Positions 5,737-6,206 of a stretch of DNA of 6,206 nucleotides are shown here, one piece after another. A program made the position numbers and the translations under genes. The notes beneath the pieces were generated by a model. That model ran no database searches and was not told the origin of the DNA. It worked only from the letters and a program-made list of their open reading frames with translations. Each line of letters opens with the position of its first letter. The stretch's first letter is position 1. Origin of the DNA: an uncultured Collinsella sp. (GTDB taxonomy: Bacteria > Actinomycetota > Coriobacteriia > Coriobacteriales > Coriobacteriaceae); assembly GCA_900556365.1 (NCBI GenBank), contig USOG01000089.1, positions 1 through 6,206 of the forward strand. The letters run 5' to 3'.

Positions 5737-6206
5737 CCGGCCGGCTTTACGGTGAACAGTTCATCCCAATTGACCAACAGCTCCCGCCGAAGGGCATCTT
5801 CGGTGGTGCGTTCCTGATTAGTCTTTGGGATGTAGGGGAGCCCTGCCTTTTTATGGATGAGTTCGGCGATGTTGTTAAAGCTCTTCGTGTCTTTGATTTG
5901 CTCATAGGTTATCTGGATAACGTCATAGTCCATGCTGGTGAGGGCGGTGGTGCGCTCGGCATCGGAGAGACTTGCGGCTTCGCCATCGTGGGCGGAGCGG
6001 CCTTGGCATTCCAAGATGACGCCCATGCTGTCGGTGTTGCTCTCGATGAGGATATCGGCGTAGCAGCAGGTTTTATCATACAGTGAGCGCGCGGCGTCGC
6101 TGAGTGGGATGCGCACGTTGTTTGCGATGTTGATGCCCATGCCGCCCTCGTTGCGGGGGAGCGAGACAAGCATGGAGGTCTGTACTTCGAAGGGCGAGGC
6201 GGTCTG
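5733..6206 (-). CDS. Hypothetical protein with PD-(D/E)XK endonuclease-like C-terminal region, 5'-truncated
   Basis: The minus-strand frame runs open to the right edge, so 157 C-terminal codons are present and the true start lies outside; the Met at 6173 is probably internal. Numbering from that Met, the pattern is D40 in CYADILIE, then E55-C-Q57-G in VILECQG, H62, D71 and R74, and the strand YDVIQITYEQIKD (83-95). A strand with Asp, an E-x-Q strand followed by G and H, an Arg-bearing helix and a final hydrophobic strand match the order seen in DUF559/Vsr-like PD-(D/E)XK folds. They also recall the nuclease-like tails of many coriobacterial proteins annotated as hypothetical or AbiEi-like. 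That link is from memory and unproven. About 60 further residues follow the fold and end in KPAG. Codon use looks a little less GC-rich than that of the neighbours, which fits an accessory gene. It could also be a catalytically dead relative. Confidence 0.6.
   Translation of the reverse strand, partial: QTASPFEVQTSMLVSLPRNEGGMGINIANNVRIPLSDAARSLYDKTCCYADILIESNTDSMGVILECQGRSAHDGEAASLSDAERTTALTSMDYDVIQITYEQIKDTKSFNNIAELIHKKAGLPYIPKTNQERTTEDALRRELLVNWDELFTVKPAG
5735..5748. terminator. Palindrome between convergent genes, possible weak terminator
   Basis: AGCCGGCCGGCT at 5735-5746 is a perfect 12-base palindrome, followed on the + strand by TT and then A. It spans the stop codons of two converging genes. 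As a hairpin it could form only a 4-bp stem around a 4-base loop, so any terminator role is doubtful. Confidence 0.25.

Noticed and set aside
5853..6086. A 77-codon plus-strand open frame opposite the edge gene
   Set aside because: It shows no ribosome site or recognisable motif, while the minus strand carries a plausible folded protein pattern.

Overview
The window is GC-rich (roughly 60-65 % by eye) and reads as chromosome from a Gram-positive, high-GC bacterium. Protein style, codon use and the kind of gene at the right edge suggest a gut Coriobacteriia member such as Collinsella. That assignment is inference from memory of such proteins, not a database result.

Layout, left to right. (1) 1-1848, +: the C-terminal three quarters of pheT, the phenylalanyl-tRNA synthetase beta chain, cut by the left edge. 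(2) 1849-2093: a compact control region. It holds a probable Rho-independent terminator (1956-1990), a good sigma70-type promoter (TTGTCG, 17-nt spacer, TATGAT; 1970-1998) and a perfect 8-bp inverted repeat spaced like a NikR operator (2009-2036). (3) 2094-4807, +: a three-gene energy-coupling-factor (group I ECF) metal importer, consisting of a NikM/CbiM substrate-binding membrane protein fused to a NikN-like C-terminal module, the NikQ/CbiQ T-component (overlapping the first gene) and the NikO/CbiO ATPase. (4) 4808-4887: a weak hairpin and an extended -10 promoter. (5) 4888-5736, +: a zinc-dependent phospholipase C-like protein that lacks a signal peptide. (6) 5733-6206, -: a convergent gene cut by the right edge, whose C-terminal part looks like a PD-(D/E)XK-type endonuclease fold. 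Its stop codon overlaps that of its neighbour.

How it works together: the ATPase (NikO) drives the T-component (NikQ), which drives the substrate module (NikMN), importing Ni2+ (or possibly Co2+). The inverted repeat has the form GTGTTAC-N14-GTAACAC and sits just downstream of the predicted transcription start. This points to nickel-dependent repression by a NikR protein encoded elsewhere, and so favours nickel over cobalt. The flanking genes (pheT, the phospholipase-like gene and the nuclease-like gene) appear to be separate transcription units. I found no rRNA, tRNA, CRISPR array, insertion sequence or long repeat. Apart from the candidate operator and the two poorly characterised genes on the right, the region looks like ordinary chromosome, and I do not see a clearly new biological system.
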